A stretch of DNA of 64,000 bases from Gammaproteobacteria bacterium (lineage in GTDB: Bacteria > Pseudomonadota > Gammaproteobacteria > HK1): the NCBI GenBank assembly GCA_022826505.1, contig JAJDUQ010000227.1, positions 21,078 to 85,077 of the forward strand, given 5' to 3'. The notes beneath the pieces were generated by a model. The model ran no database searches and was not told where the DNA came from. It saw only the letters and a list, made by a program, of their open reading frames with translations. Positions 30,240-40,025 of this stretch are shown one piece after another (position 1 is the stretch's first letter; every line of letters begins with the position of its first letter). The position numbers and the translations under genes are program-made.

Positions 30240-31211
30240 TCATGCAGGAATCGGGGCGGCAGCGAACCCCATGGAATCGAGTACCGACACGAGATTGGAA
30301 TCGAGCGGTGCTTCGAATGCCATCCGATTCTCTCCGGAGCCAATCGAAACCGACGCTGCATGCAGAAACAGTCGTTTCAGACCGTGTGACCGCATCAACC
30401 GATTGAACGCGAAATCGCCGTATTTCTCGTCACCGGCCAGCGGCATGCCGAGGTGCGCTGCGTGCACTCGAATCTGGTGTGTGCGTCCCGTGCGCGGTTG
30501 CGCCACTACCAGACTGGCGACATTGCCGACTTCGACCGGAATGAATTTCGTCGTCGACGCCTTGCCCTGCGCATGCACCCGCACGATGCGTTCTCCCGTG
30601 CGGCGTTGTTCTCGCAGCAGTCGCGCGTCGCTACGACGATTCCGTGGACCAACATTGCCGCGCACAAGGGCGAAATAGCGCTTTTGCACTCGTTCGTTTC
30701 GTAGCGCCTCGTGCAACGAAGCGAGCATGCTCCGCTTCTTCGCGACAAGAAGACAGCCGGAGGTGTCGCGGTCGATGCGGTGGGCCAGTTCGATTCGACG
30801 CACGGCCGGCCGAACCGCACGCAAACACTCGATAACGCCGAAATCGACTCCGCTGCCCCCATGCACCGCCCATCCCGCCGGCTTGTTCAACACGATCAAT
30901 GCGTCGTCTTCGTACAAGATCGCTCGTTCGATGGCTTGCCGCCGTTTCTCGGTCGGCGTCTGTCGCGACTCGGTCTCCTTCGTCCAGACAGGGGGAATAC
31001 GCACGATGTCGCCGACGGCGAGTCGGTAATGCTGCCGCACGCGGCCACGGTTGACCCGGACTTCGCCACGACGCAGCAGCCGGTAGATTCGAGGGCGAGG
31101 GACGCCCTTGAGATGGAAGGTCAGGAAGTTGTCGACTCGCTGCCCGGAGACCGACTCGTCCACGGTGATTTCATGGACCGCTTTCCTGCACACTCTGCCT
31201 GCTTCGACCAT
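30240..31211 (-). CDS. rluC: 23S rRNA pseudouridine synthase RluC
   Basis: 323 residues. It has an N-terminal S4 RNA-binding domain (VDNFLTFHLKGVPRPRIYRLLRRGEVRVNRGR) and a RluA-type catalytic domain with the Asp in AHRIDRDTSGCLLVAKK. RTGRTHQIRVHAAHLGMPLAGDEKYG is also conserved. Modifies three uridines in 23S rRNA (E. coli 955, 2504, 2580). It is divergent from rne as in E. coli, so the two share the region 31212-31782. Confidence 0.93.
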   Translation of the reverse strand: MVEAGRVCRKAVHEITVDESVSGQRVDNFLTFHLKGVPRPRIYRLLRRGEVRVNRGRVRQHYRLAVGDIVRIPPVWTKETESRQTPTEKRRQAIERAILYEDDALIVLNKPAGWAVHGGSGVDFGVIECLRAVRPAVRRIELAHRIDRDTSGCLLVAKKRSMLASLHEALRNERVQKRYFALVRGNVGPRNRRSDARLLREQRRTGERIVRVHAQGKASTTKFIPVEVGNVASLVVAQPRTGRTHQIRVHAAHLGMPLAGDEKYGDFAFNRLMRSHGLKRLFLHAASVSIGSGENRMAFEAPLDSNLVSVLDSMGFAAAPIPA

Positions 31212-31247
31212 CGACAGATGGTATCAGTGTGGACCACCTGCAAGACA

Positions 31248-31256
31248 TGCTATAGT
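31248..31256 (+). promoter_or_regulatory. Candidate extended -10 promoter of rne
   Basis: TGCTATAGT fits the extended -10 pattern TGnTATAAT with one mismatch. No good -35 hexamer lies at 16-18 bases, which is common for extended -10 promoters. Transcription would begin near 31263. Confidence 0.45.
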
Positions 31257-31748
31257 TCCAGCGATGGAAAGGGGTTCGTCGCAATCAACGACAATCAATT
31301 GAATAACAATGGGATCTGACGGGAAAAGTAGCGAACCGCTGACCAGTCAACGAATCAACGACGCGACGCCGATCATCGAAGGCGGAGCGGTGCAGAGAAT
31401 ACGAGACGAAGATTTCGTAGCCGGCCGGAAGCTTGAATCAGTCCAACCTGCGGAATGTCGATGCGAGTACGCTCGCGCTTCAAGGCGACGAACGCGACGT
31501 GCCTGGCCACGAACGAGTGCTGAAGTGTTGCAAATCGCCCGGACGCCAGCCGATAGCGCTCAACAGCGACCCATGACGGCAACGCGCTGAATCCCGGGAT
31601 CCGGCATCGGGTCATACCGGTATACGACTTCGTTCAAATCGGGCCATCCTGACCGGCCCGCAGAAGCATATGGGACTCGCCGCGCTTGTGGCGCGCGAAC
31701 CTGTGCGCTCTCTTCACTCCTCCCTCTCATGATCCGGTGCGGGACAAC

Positions 31749-31764
31749 GCGGCGGAGCCGCCGC
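31749..31764 (+). promoter_or_regulatory. Hairpin just upstream of the rne start codon
   Basis: GCGGCGGAGCCGCCGC is a perfect inverted repeat (six G-C pairs with a GAGC loop) ending 18 bases before the rne ATG. It is placed to affect ribosome access or to act in RNase E feedback on its own mRNA. No T-run follows, so it is not a terminator. Confidence 0.5.
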
Positions 31765-31782
31765 ACAGGCTCGGATCGAACA

Positions 31783-34254
31783 ATGAAAAGAATGCTGATC
31801 AACGCAACCCAACCCGAGGAGTGCCGGGTTGCGATGGTGGATGGACAGTTTCTCTACGACCTCGACATCGAAGTTGCCGCCCGCAGCCAGCGCAAGGCAA
31901 GCATCTACAAGGCGAGAATTACCCGGGTCGAACCCAGTCTGGAAGCCGCCTTCATCGATTTTGGAGCAGACCGGCATGGCTTCCTGCCATTCAAGGAAAT
32001 CGCGCGCGAGTACTACGCCGGGGAGACGACTGCGCCCGGTGAGTCGGCGTCCGTGAAGGACGCCCTCGCGGAAGGACTCGAACTCGTCGTGCAGGTCGAG
32101 AAGGAAGAGCGTGGCAAGAAGGGGGCTGCACTCACCACATTTCCGAGCCTCGCCGGACGTTATCTCGTTCTCATGCCGAACAACCCCAGGGCGGGAGGTA
32201 TTTCGCGTCGAATCGAGGGCGAAGAGCGGTCGGCGCTGCGCGAGGCACTGAGCGCACTCGAGGTGCCGGCCGGAATGGGTCTCATCGTGCGTACGGCCGG
32301 TGTCGGAAAATCCCAGGAGGAACTCCAGTGGGATCTCGACTACCTGCTCAAGCTTTGGAACGCGGTCGAAACAGCGGCAAAGGAACGTTCCGCGCCGTTT
32401 CTCGTCTACCAGGAAAGCGACGTCATCATTCGTGCGATCCGCGACTACTTCGACAAGGACATCAACGAGATCCTGATCGACGACGAAGGGGTCTACCGGC
32501 AGGCCAAGGAGTTCATCACGCAGGTAATGCCGGAGAGCGCGGGCCGGGTGCGCCGCTACGACGGGCGCGTGCCCCTGTTCAGACGTTTCCAGATCGAGAG
32601 CCAGATAGAATCCGCGTTCTCCCACTCGGTGCGGCTGCCCTCCGGCGGCAGTCTGGTCGTAGACCACACCGAGGCGCTGGTGAGCATCGATGTGAACTCG
32701 GCACGCGCGACCAAGGGAGGAGATATCGAGGAGACCGCACTCAACACGAACCTCGAGGCGGCCGACGAGGTGGCGCGCCAGCTTCGGCTGCGCGATGTCG
32801 GAGGATTGATCGTCATAGATTTCATCGACATGACTCCGGCACGCAATCAACGCGATGTCGAGCATCGGTTGCGCGAAGCGTTGAAGCAGGACCGGGCACG
32901 GGTCCAGCTCGGACGCATCTCACGCTTCGGGCTTCTCGAGATGTCGCGGCAGCGACTGCGTCCTTCGCTCGGTGAGTCGAGTCTGAGGACGTGTCCGACC
33001 TGCAACGGGCGCGGTTCCGTTCGCGGACCCGAATCCCTTGCGCTGTCGATTCTGCGAATCATCGAAGAAGAAGCGATGAAGGATCTGACGGGCCGTATCG
33101 TCGCGCGGCTCCCCATCGAAGTCGCGACCTTTCTCCTGAACGAGAAGCGAGAGGACGTCTTCGACATCGAGAAACGGACCGGCGTAAAGGTCATTCTGGT
33201 GCCGGACCCGTCGGTGACGCTGCCGAACTACGAAGTGGAACGCGTTCGAGAAGAGGATCACCAACATGAATCCGTTCGTGAGGTGAGTTACGAGTTGACG
33301 GGCGAGGTCGAGAGCACGCGCGCCTTCGCATTGGAACCGACGACTCCGGCGGACGAACCCGTCGTCAAGGTCGTGCCGCCGTCGACCCCTCCTCCCAGTC
33401 GAGCGCTATCGCGGACCGAGCCAGCGAGCGACCACGGGCTTCTGGCCAGATTCTGGAGAATGTTGTTCAGCAAGAGTTCCGAACCATCGAATGCGCCCGC
33501 TCGAACACGACCCTCGTCACCGGGCAGACGCCATGGCAATCGCCATGATTCGACCGGACGCAGCCGCGGAGACGGCGCCGAGTCGCGTCGTCGGGGCGCA
33601 GCCGCCAGACGCGGCGAGAGCCATCCTGGTCGTGGCTCTGGTCATGGAGACAGCCGCCGGCGTCGTGGAGCGAAGCTGACACCGGCCGAACCCGAAACAT
33701 CGAGCGAGCGTTCCGGTTCTCGCGCCGAAGACACGACGGCGCCCAACGTGGAGAGCCGATCGCGCAATTCGAGACGCGGCTCCCGTCGTGGACGTCGCGG
33801 AGGGGGGCGCAATCGAGGCCGGGAAAGTACGCGGGCCGTTGCAGGAGGCACCGAGTCGACGGATGCGTCGCGCTTCGCGGCGCCGGACAGCATGAACGAA
33901 AGCGCGAGTCCGGGGGAGGTCACATCTGCCGCGCCCGTACCAATCGAGAACGCCCACAGTCGGCCGGATGCCGGCACGGCGATCGAATCGGTACGGAGTA
34001 TCGACGGCAAGGTGGCCGATTCGGTTGCGCCGACGACTTCCAGAGCGTTGCCGGTATCGCCCCACGAGCCGGTCGTCTCGGGTTCGTCTGTGCGACCTTC
34101 CCCGCGAGAGCTTCAACCGCGCGATGCATCGGACACGAGGCCGGTTCCGGATACGGCTTCCGAACGCGAACCGACGTCCGCGGCCACAGTGGACGCACAG
34201 CCGCGTCGCTCCGCAGTGACGGAGCGCAGTGTCGAACCGCCGGCCGACGGCTGA
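31783..34254 (+). CDS. rne: Ribonuclease E
   Basis: 823 residues. The catalytic half keeps E. coli numbering: S1 domain (about 35-125), 5' sensor, DNase I-like active site with D303 ([10 protein letters not shown]) and D346 (IVIDFIDM), and the Zn-link C404/C407 (CPTCNGRG). From about residue 510 the protein is low-complexity, with an Arg-rich segment ([18 protein letters not shown]) and a Pro/Ser/Glu-rich tail, the usual scaffold for RNA and degradosome partners. It is shorter than the 1061 residues in E. coli. [10 protein letters not shown] is the family start. Confidence 0.96.
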   Translation: MKRMLINATQPEECRVAMVDGQFLYDLDIEVAARSQRKASIYKARITRVEPSLEAAFIDFGADRHGFLPFKEIAREYYAGETTAPGESASVKDALAEGLELVVQVEKEERGKKGAALTTFPSLAGRYLVLMPNNPRAGGISRRIEGEERSALREALSALEVPAGMGLIVRTAGVGKSQEELQWDLDYLLKLWNAVETAAKERSAPFLVYQESDVIIRAIRDYFDKDINEILIDDEGVYRQAKEFITQVMPESAGRVRRYDGRVPLFRRFQIESQIESAFSHSVRLPSGGSLVVDHTEALVSIDVNSARATKGGDIEETALNTNLEAADEVARQLRLRDVGGLIVIDFIDMTPARNQRDVEHRLREALKQDRARVQLGRISRFGLLEMSRQRLRPSLGESSLRTCPTCNGRGSVRGPESLALSILRIIEEEAMKDLTGRIVARLPIEVATFLLNEKREDVFDIEKRTGVKVILVPDPSVTLPNYEVERVREEDHQHESVREVSYELTGEVESTRAFALEPTTPADEPVVKVVPPSTPPPSRALSRTEPASDHGLLARFWRMLFSKSSEPSNAPARTRPSSPGRRHGNRHDSTGRSRGDGAESRRRGAAARRGESHPGRGSGHGDSRRRRGAKLTPAEPETSSERSGSRAEDTTAPNVESRSRNSRRGSRRGRRGGGRNRGRESTRAVAGGTESTDASRFAAPDSMNESASPGEVTSAAPVPIENAHSRPDAGTAIESVRSIDGKVADSVAPTTSRALPVSPHEPVVSGSSVRPSPRELQPRDASDTRPVPDTASEREPTSAATVDAQPRRSAVTERSVEPPADG

Positions 34255-34327
34255 TTGGCGCGGCCGACGGAATGCCGCATCGACTTCGGCCGCGAACGGG
34301 TTGCTTCCCGGCCAGAGTACACGACGT

Positions 34328-35038
34328 CTATCGCCTCCACAGCCGTCTCGAGACGAGTGCGCGACCTCCGCAGTGCTCGTCGATGATGGAACGCATGAGA
34401 AGCTTGGCTTCACCGAGTGCGTGTCGGTCGTCAAGCTGCTCGCGTGCAAGCGCGAGCAAGGTCGATCCGCTCACGCATACCCCGGATGAGGTGCCATTCG
34501 ACCAGCGTTTCGGGCCGGAATCCACGGTGTATCGATATTGTTCCTTGGGCTCGATTGCCCGTCCGGAATCGCTCTCGGTCTCAAGCTCGAGCGCGTATCC
34601 GACCGCCTGGAGGAGGCGTTTTTCGAAAATCCGAAGGATGGGTTCCGAATCGTCCGCGCGCGAAATCCTGTCGAGAGCCGCTCGATAGTGATCGAACAAC
34701 AGCGGCTCCGGGTCGTGACGGTGGAGAAAGCGCAGCAGGAGCTCGTTAACGTAGAACCCGACGATTGCAGCCGAGCCGACGAGCGGCAGGACGCTTCCTT
34801 CGGGTTCGGCGCTGACCAGCGTGGCCAATTCGCCCTTGCCGCGCCACGACAGCAGCAGCGGAATGAACGGCTGGAGCAGGCCGCGCATTCTCGATTTCGG
34901 CCTCCGGGCGCCACGAGCAATCATTCCCAGACGACCGTGGCGACGACTGAACGACTCGACGATCAGGCTCGTTTCTCGCCAGTGCCGGGTGTGCAGTACG
35001 AACGCGGGTTCCAGATCGGTTCGCTCGAGCCTGCTCAT
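34328..35038 (-). CDS. recO: DNA repair protein RecO
   Basis: About 236 residues. It has an N-terminal OB fold (EPAFVLHTRHWRETSLIVESFSRRHGRLGMIARGARRPKS), then a helical bundle (YVNELLLRFLHRHDPEPLLFDHYRAALD). RecO loads RecA on SSB-coated DNA with RecR. The zinc-finger cysteines of some RecO proteins are not evident. MSRLERTD was taken as the start; an ATG at 35089 inside era would add 17 residues. It is the last gene of the rpoE-to-recO operon and converges with rne. Confidence 0.9.
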   Translation of the reverse strand: MSRLERTDLEPAFVLHTRHWRETSLIVESFSRRHGRLGMIARGARRPKSRMRGLLQPFIPLLLSWRGKGELATLVSAEPEGSVLPLVGSAAIVGFYVNELLLRFLHRHDPEPLLFDHYRAALDRISRADDSEPILRIFEKRLLQAVGYALELETESDSGRAIEPKEQYRYTVDSGPKRWSNGTSSGVCVSGSTLLALAREQLDDRHALGEAKLLMRSIIDEHCGGRALVSRRLWRR

Positions 35039-35066
35039 GTCGCGCCGAACTCGACACCCCGCCGCA

Positions 35067-35975
35067 TTACTCGGCAATTCCCAACCCATGCAACGCGTGT
35101 TCGTCGTCCGACCACCCCTCCCTGACCTTGACCCAGATTTCCAGATGCACCGGACGTCCGAGCAAGCGGGAAATCTCCAGTCTCGCCTCGGTTCCTGCTT
35201 CTTTCAGTCGTCCACCGTTACGACCGATGACGATCGCCTTGTGTTGTTTCCGCTCCACCCAAACCAGAACATTGATCAGCGTGCGTCGCTTCCCGTCGAC
35301 GAACCGCTCGACCTCCACGGTGAGCCGGTGAGGCAGTTCCTGCCCCAGTCTGCGGATGATCTTCTCCCGCACGATCTCCGCAGCCAGAAACGATTCGCTT
35401 CGATCCGTGAATTGTTCCTCGGGGAACTCCGATGGCCCGACCGGAATGCGCGATTCGACCTCGGAGCTGAGACGATTCAGATTCTCGCCGGTTCGCGCAC
35501 AAATCGGCACTACCGCAGCAAAGTCGTACCGCCGGGCCACGTCATCGAGCACCGGGAGCATCGACTCCCGACACTTGATGCGATCGATCTTGTTGAGCGC
35601 GAGAATTGCGGGAGCCGATTCGGTGCTGATTCGCTCGAGAATGCAATCGTCGTCGAACGACCAGCCCGATGCCTCGACGACCATGACGATGAGGTCGACC
35701 CCTATCAATGCCCTCGACGCCACACGGTTCATGTGCCGGTTGAGGGCACGTGCATGGCCGGTGTGAATTCCGGGGGTATCGACGAAGATGACCTGGGACG
35801 TGTCGTTCGTGGCGATTCCCAGAATTCGATGGCGCGTGGTCTGGGGACGATTTGAGGTAATGCTGAACTTCCGGCCCACGATTCGATTGACGAGTGTCGA
35901 TTTCCCGACATTCGGTCGGCCCACCACGGTGACGAAACCGCAGCGATGATCGTGCTCAGTCGTCAAGTTCATCAA
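35067..35975 (-). CDS. era: GTPase Era
   Basis: 302 residues. GTPase motifs are G1 GRPNVGKSTLVN, G3 VDTPGI and G4 LNKID, and a C-terminal KH domain contains VWVERKQHKAIVIGRNGGRLKEAGTEAR. It binds the 3' end of 16S rRNA in 30S maturation. Its start overlaps the end of rnc by 20 bases, so the two are coupled, as in E. coli. Confidence 0.96.
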   Translation of the reverse strand: MMNLTTEHDHRCGFVTVVGRPNVGKSTLVNRIVGRKFSITSNRPQTTRHRILGIATNDTSQVIFVDTPGIHTGHARALNRHMNRVASRALIGVDLIVMVVEASGWSFDDDCILERISTESAPAILALNKIDRIKCRESMLPVLDDVARRYDFAAVVPICARTGENLNRLSSEVESRIPVGPSEFPEEQFTDRSESFLAAEIVREKIIRRLGQELPHRLTVEVERFVDGKRRTLINVLVWVERKQHKAIVIGRNGGRLKEAGTEARLEISRLLGRPVHLEIWVKVREGWSDDEHALHGLGIAE

Positions 35976-36648
35976 GAATGGCCATCATGCGCTTCGCCGC
36001 GTTCTGCTCAGCCCGTCTCCGACTCGTGCCGGTTCCCGTCGTGTCCTCGTCGAGCCCGTCGACCCGACAGCTCACGATGAACGACTGGCAGTGCGCGGCG
36101 CCTCCGACCTCCACGATCCGGTATTCCGGCAGTGACTTTGCCCGTGCTTGCAGACGCTCCTGCAGACGAGTCTTTGCATCCTTGCCGCCGTCGTCCAGCG
36201 ACGCCGCTTCGAACCACTCATCCAGCAACACTCGTGTACGGTCCCGACACGTCGCGAAGTCCGAATCGAGATAGAGAGCTCCCACGAGGGCTTCGAAGGC
36301 CCCGGCCAGAATCGAATCGCGCTCGCGGCCTCTCGTCTTTCGCTCGCCGGCGCCCAGTATCAACGCGTCGCCGACACCCAGTTTGCGCGCCGCATCCGCC
36401 AGGCTCTCGCGCCGGACAACTCGGGAGCGCAGGCGAGTGAGCTTGCCCTCCGACGCATCGGAGTACGTGTCGAACAGATGCTCGCCGACCAGGAAGGCAA
36501 GAATTGCGTCACCGAGAAACTCGAGCCGTTCGTTGTTGCACGCACCCGCACTGCGATGAGTCAGCGCGCGGACAAGCAGTTCGGGTTGGTCGAACGAATG
36601 ACCGAGCCGATATGCAAGCCGGTGTTGGGCCCTGGTCACCGTAACCAC
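35956..36648 (-). CDS. rnc: Ribonuclease III
   Basis: 230 residues. The RNase III signature ERLEFLGDAILAFLVGEHLF supplies the metal ligands, and ILAGAFEALVGALYLD the second set. The C-terminal double-stranded-RNA-binding domain begins DAKTRLQERLQARAKSLPEY and ends RRAEQNAAKRMMAIL. It processes rRNA precursors and structured mRNAs. It is 24 bases downstream of lepB and overlaps era. Confidence 0.96.
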   Translation of the reverse strand: MVTVTRAQHRLAYRLGHSFDQPELLVRALTHRSAGACNNERLEFLGDAILAFLVGEHLFDTYSDASEGKLTRLRSRVVRRESLADAARKLGVGDALILGAGERKTRGRERDSILAGAFEALVGALYLDSDFATCRDRTRVLLDEWFEAASLDDGGKDAKTRLQERLQARAKSLPEYRIVEVGGAAHCQSFIVSCRVDGLDEDTTGTGTSRRRAEQNAAKRMMAILDELDD

Positions 36649-36672
36649 GCCAATGCACCTCGGCGCCGTGTT

Positions 36673-37479
36673 TCAGTCAATCGCCTTGCCAATCCGCTTC
36701 CAGTCGATACCGTGACCGAAATCCCAGTTCATCCAGATGCGAAACGCCTTGCCGATGAGCAGGTCCTCCGACACGGTACCCCAATACCGACTGTCCCGAC
36801 TGTTGTCCCGGTTGTCGCCCAGTACGAAGTAGTGACCCTCGGGAACCACCGCGGTGCCCTGAACGGTATGTGCCTCGGGTTGAACCAGGATGTGGTGTTC
36901 GCCTTCGGCGAGCCGCTCTACCTGCAGACGCGCGCCGGTCATCACCGCCCCGGAGCCGAACCCGACGTAACGCCCCGCCGAACTCTGTTCCATCGGCTCG
37001 TCGTTGACGTACAGTATCTTGTCATAGTACGCGATTCGGTCGCCGGGCACGCCGACGACCCGCTTGATGAACGGCGTGGATGGGTCTTCCGGGAACCGGA
37101 ATACGACGACATCGCCGCGCTTCGGCAAGTCGATGTCCACGACTTTGGTGTCTACCACCGGCAACCGAATGCCGTAGTCGAACTTGTTGACCAGAATGAA
37201 ATCTCCGGTCAGCAGCGTCGGCATCATCGAATTGGACGGAATGCGAAACGGTTCCACGATGAACGAGCGGAGAACGAGAACAATCAGGAACACCGGGAAG
37301 AACGATTTCGAATACTCGACGATACGAGACGGCGGGGCGGTGAGCGCGTGGTCTGACGCATTCTCTCCATCGCGTGCGGCGGCGCGTCGGCGGGGCGCGA
37401 GCACCGCGGCGTCGAATGCCCATATGAAGCCGGTGGCGAACACGAGCACCACGATGAGCGTGGGGAAGTCGAACCTCAT
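36673..37479 (-). CDS. lepB: Signal peptidase I
   Basis: 268 residues, a type I leader peptidase. It has two N-terminal membrane segments (about 7-25 and 60-77). The catalytic Ser84 lies in FRIPSNSMMPTLLTGD and the general-base Lys139 in PFIKRVVGVPGDRI; FVLGDNRDNSRDSRYWG is box E. It removes signal peptides at the periplasmic face. It overlaps mucD by four bases (ATGA). lepA, the common upstream neighbour, is absent. Confidence 0.95.
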   Translation of the reverse strand: MRFDFPTLIVVLVFATGFIWAFDAAVLAPRRRAAARDGENASDHALTAPPSRIVEYSKSFFPVFLIVLVLRSFIVEPFRIPSNSMMPTLLTGDFILVNKFDYGIRLPVVDTKVVDIDLPKRGDVVVFRFPEDPSTPFIKRVVGVPGDRIAYYDKILYVNDEPMEQSSAGRYVGFGSGAVMTGARLQVERLAEGEHHILVQPEAHTVQGTAVVPEGHYFVLGDNRDNSRDSRYWGTVSEDLLIGKAFRIWMNWDFGHGIDWKRIGKAID

Positions 37480-38960
37480 TCGGGTTTCAACGCAAGGAAG
37501 ATTGGATTGCCCTGGCGTTGAACGAGCACGGACACCGCCTTGCCCTGCGGCAATTCCGCCGCGAGTCGTTCGAAGCCCTCGCTGTTTGCGACCTTCTGGT
37601 TGTTCAGCATGAGGATCAGATCACCCTCGCGAATTCCGGCGCGTTGGGCGGGACCATCCGAAACCTCACTCACGACGACGCCGTGATCGGGGTCGTCCAT
37701 CGATGCGCGCTCCTCGTCGTTCATGTCTCGTACGACGATGCCAAGTCTCGCGGCTTCCACGCCATCGGGCGTTCGGGCCGCTGCAACCTGGAGGTCGTCA
37801 TCCGCGGGCAACTCGTCCGTCGTGACCATCAAGGTCATCGATTCGCCACCTCTCAGGATCTGGACCGCCACCTCCAGGCCGACTCGCGTGCGTCCGACAA
37901 TCGGCGGCAAGTCCGACGATCGTTCGATCTCGTGCTCGTCAAACGAAAGAAGAATGTCCCCGACTTCGAATCCCGCCCTCTCGGCCGGGCTACCATCGAG
38001 CACCTTGGCGACGAGTGCGCCTTGCGGCTTGGCCATTCCGAAGGACTCGGCGAGTTCTCTCGTGACGTCCTGAATCAGGACACCGAGCCACCCTCTGGAA
38101 ACACGTCCCTTGTCACGCAACTGGTCCGCGACGTCCATCGCGACATCGATGGGAATCGCGAACGAAAGCCCCATGAATCCACCGGTTCGGCTGAATATCT
38201 GAGAATTCACGCCTATGACTTCACCTTGCAGGTTGAACAGCGGGCCACCGGAATTTCCCGGATTGATCGCGACGTCGGTCTGAATGAACGGCACGTAGTT
38301 CTCGCGCGGGAGGCTGCGGCCCTTGGCGGACACGATTCCCGCGGTGACCGAATGATCGAAACCGAATGGGGAGCCTATCGCCAGCACCCATTCGCCCACC
38401 TTCAGCTCGTAACCGGTCCCGAGGCGGGCCACGGGCAAACCTTCGGCGTCAATTTTCAGGAGAGCGACATCACTGGCCTCGTCCGTGCCCACGACGTTCG
38501 CCTTGTACTCTCGGCGATCGCTCAGCCGCACGATGATCTCGTCGGCGTTTCGCACGACGTGGTTGTTCGAAATGATGAACCCGTCCTGCGAAATGATGAA
38601 CCCGGAGCCCAACGATTGGGCGTCGAATTCCTCGATCTCTCCTTCGCCGAAAAATCGTCGGAAGAATTCCCGGAACGGGCTGTCCTCCGGCAGATCCGGA
38701 ATCTCGAACCCTCGAGGCATTCGAGGCCGTTCGGTCTGCAACCGTCGTCGTTGCGTCGTGCTGATATTGACGACGGCGGCCCGATTGCGTTCGACGAGTT
38801 CGGTAAAATCTGGAAGGGCACGTGCGACCGCCGGACCGGACCCGAGGAATGCCACGGCAATCGACGCCGCGCCAACCAAGGCGGCCACACCCGAGAGAAT
38901 CGTCGGTCGGACGTTCCGACTCCGCGCCTGGGCGGTGATTGTGCAGTACATTGTGGTCAA
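37476..38960 (-). CDS. mucD: Periplasmic serine protease MucD/DegQ (HtrA family)
   Basis: 494 residues. It has an N-terminal signal segment (ILSGVAALVGAASIAVAFL), a trypsin-like domain with triad H134 (SNNHVVRNAD), D164 (EASDVALLKID) and S237 (INPGNSGGPLFN), and two PDZ domains (about 290-380 and 405-490). It degrades misfolded envelope proteins and in Pseudomonas helps keep AlgU inactive. MTTMYC is the first start in frame; MSDs of some homologues begin later, nearer the hydrophobic segment. Its place after mucB supports the name mucD over degQ. Confidence 0.92.
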   Translation of the reverse strand: MTTMYCTITAQARSRNVRPTILSGVAALVGAASIAVAFLGSGPAVARALPDFTELVERNRAAVVNISTTQRRRLQTERPRMPRGFEIPDLPEDSPFREFFRRFFGEGEIEEFDAQSLGSGFIISQDGFIISNNHVVRNADEIIVRLSDRREYKANVVGTDEASDVALLKIDAEGLPVARLGTGYELKVGEWVLAIGSPFGFDHSVTAGIVSAKGRSLPRENYVPFIQTDVAINPGNSGGPLFNLQGEVIGVNSQIFSRTGGFMGLSFAIPIDVAMDVADQLRDKGRVSRGWLGVLIQDVTRELAESFGMAKPQGALVAKVLDGSPAERAGFEVGDILLSFDEHEIERSSDLPPIVGRTRVGLEVAVQILRGGESMTLMVTTDELPADDDLQVAAARTPDGVEAARLGIVVRDMNDEERASMDDPDHGVVVSEVSDGPAQRAGIREGDLILMLNNQKVANSEGFERLAAELPQGKAVSVLVQRQGNPIFLALKPE

Positions 38961-38978
38961 AGCCCCTGTTGATGCCGC

Positions 38979-40025
38979 CTATTGTTTCACGATAGCCGTC
39001 GCGATCTTCTCTACCGTGATTCCGGGCACCTCGCCGACCACGCTGACCTGATACTCGTCGACGACTCGACCGAAAGCATTGATCGCACCGACGGATGACA
39101 ATCCCTCGTGCCGGTCGGCAGCCTGGAATCCCGGCTCGATGAAGATCGACAGCGATGCCAGTCCGTCACTGTACACCCGGTGATCCACGGATTCGCGCCC
39201 GGGTTGAATCGGACCGTAGGACGCATCCGACATCTCGAATCCCGGAGGCAGCCAGGCAATCGTCCATTCCTGTGCTCGGCCGGTCGAGTCGTTTTCGTCG
39301 CGGCCCCCCGCGGCGGCTTCGTAGCGCGTGAATCCGACATGGGAGACGCCGGGTTCCAATGCTTCATCTGGAATTGATTCCGGCAGATCGAGGTGCGTGT
39401 AAACAATCTGCTCGAGTGCGGACATATCGTTGTCGAGCAGCTCCGATTTCAGCAGCAACCCCGTCTCGTGATCGACCGCCAATCGATATCCGTAGCGATA
39501 CCGGTCCTTGGGCATGACATCGATCACGTTGGCTTTCCGATCCGCGACTCGTTCGATCCCGTTGGTCGACAACGAATAGCTCTCGACGATATCGTCATCA
39601 ATAATTGTCAATTCGGACTCGAAAACCGCGGAAGGGTACAGCGCGCCCGACTGACGCTTCGCAACGACCACGATTCCGTCGTCGGGAAGAATGCAAGTCA
39701 CCAGCTCTCCCTCCCGAATGACTTCGCGGGCCGCGCCCGACAGCGCAACGAGCCGCTCTCGGCTCCCTTCGACATGCGCCTTGTGGATGATTCTCATCGA
39801 CTGCATCGTCGAGCCGTTGCGATAAACGAATGTGCCGATGTAGTCGAGCGAACGGGACGCGCGCACCATTCGCTCGAGCAATCCACGCGCCTCCCCCACG
39901 TCGGCGGCGTGCAGCGTGGCAGCCCCGCCACTCAGCGTCACGAACATGATGACGCCCGTCAGCAATTCGACACCGGGCCCGAGTCGCTGCGACGCGACGC
40001 GCGCAAACCGGCGCGCGATGTCCAT
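38979..40025 (-). CDS. mucB: Sigma-E regulatory protein MucB/RseB
   Basis: 348 residues. After an N-terminal hydrophobic segment (VELLTGVIMFVTLSGGAATLHA) comes the MucB/RseB domain: LLERMVRASRSLDYIGTFVYRNGSTMQSMRI, then a C-terminal lobe with WLPPGFEMSD and YSDGLASLSIFIEP. It binds the periplasmic part of MucA and shields it from proteolysis; it may sense lipids or lipopolysaccharide. The start codon touches the mucA stop (TGATG). Confidence 0.92.
   Translation of the reverse strand: MDIARRFARVASQRLGPGVELLTGVIMFVTLSGGAATLHAADVGEARGLLERMVRASRSLDYIGTFVYRNGSTMQSMRIIHKAHVEGSRERLVALSGAAREVIREGELVTCILPDDGIVVVAKRQSGALYPSAVFESELTIIDDDIVESYSLSTNGIERVADRKANVIDVMPKDRYRYGYRLAVDHETGLLLKSELLDNDMSALEQIVYTHLDLPESIPDEALEPGVSHVGFTRYEAAAGGRDENDSTGRAQEWTIAWLPPGFEMSDASYGPIQPGRESVDHRVYSDGLASLSIFIEPGFQAADRHEGLSSVGAINAFGRVVDEYQVSVVGEVPGITVEKIATAIVKQ

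Larger units (their letters stand above)
31212..31782. other. rluC-rne divergent region with long rne leader
   Basis: 571 bases without a supported gene. It holds an extended -10 element for rne and, at its end, a strong hairpin, both listed separately. The distance from the likely start site to the rne ATG is about 520 bases. In E. coli the rne mRNA also has a long, structured leader through which RNase E autoregulates its own message. A 93-codon frame at 31309-31590 has no recognisable features and is probably not translated. Confidence 0.6.

Noticed and set aside
31309-31590. 93-codon frame in the rne leader
   Set aside because: Composition is not protein-like and it lies in the expected untranslated leader; no family match recognised.
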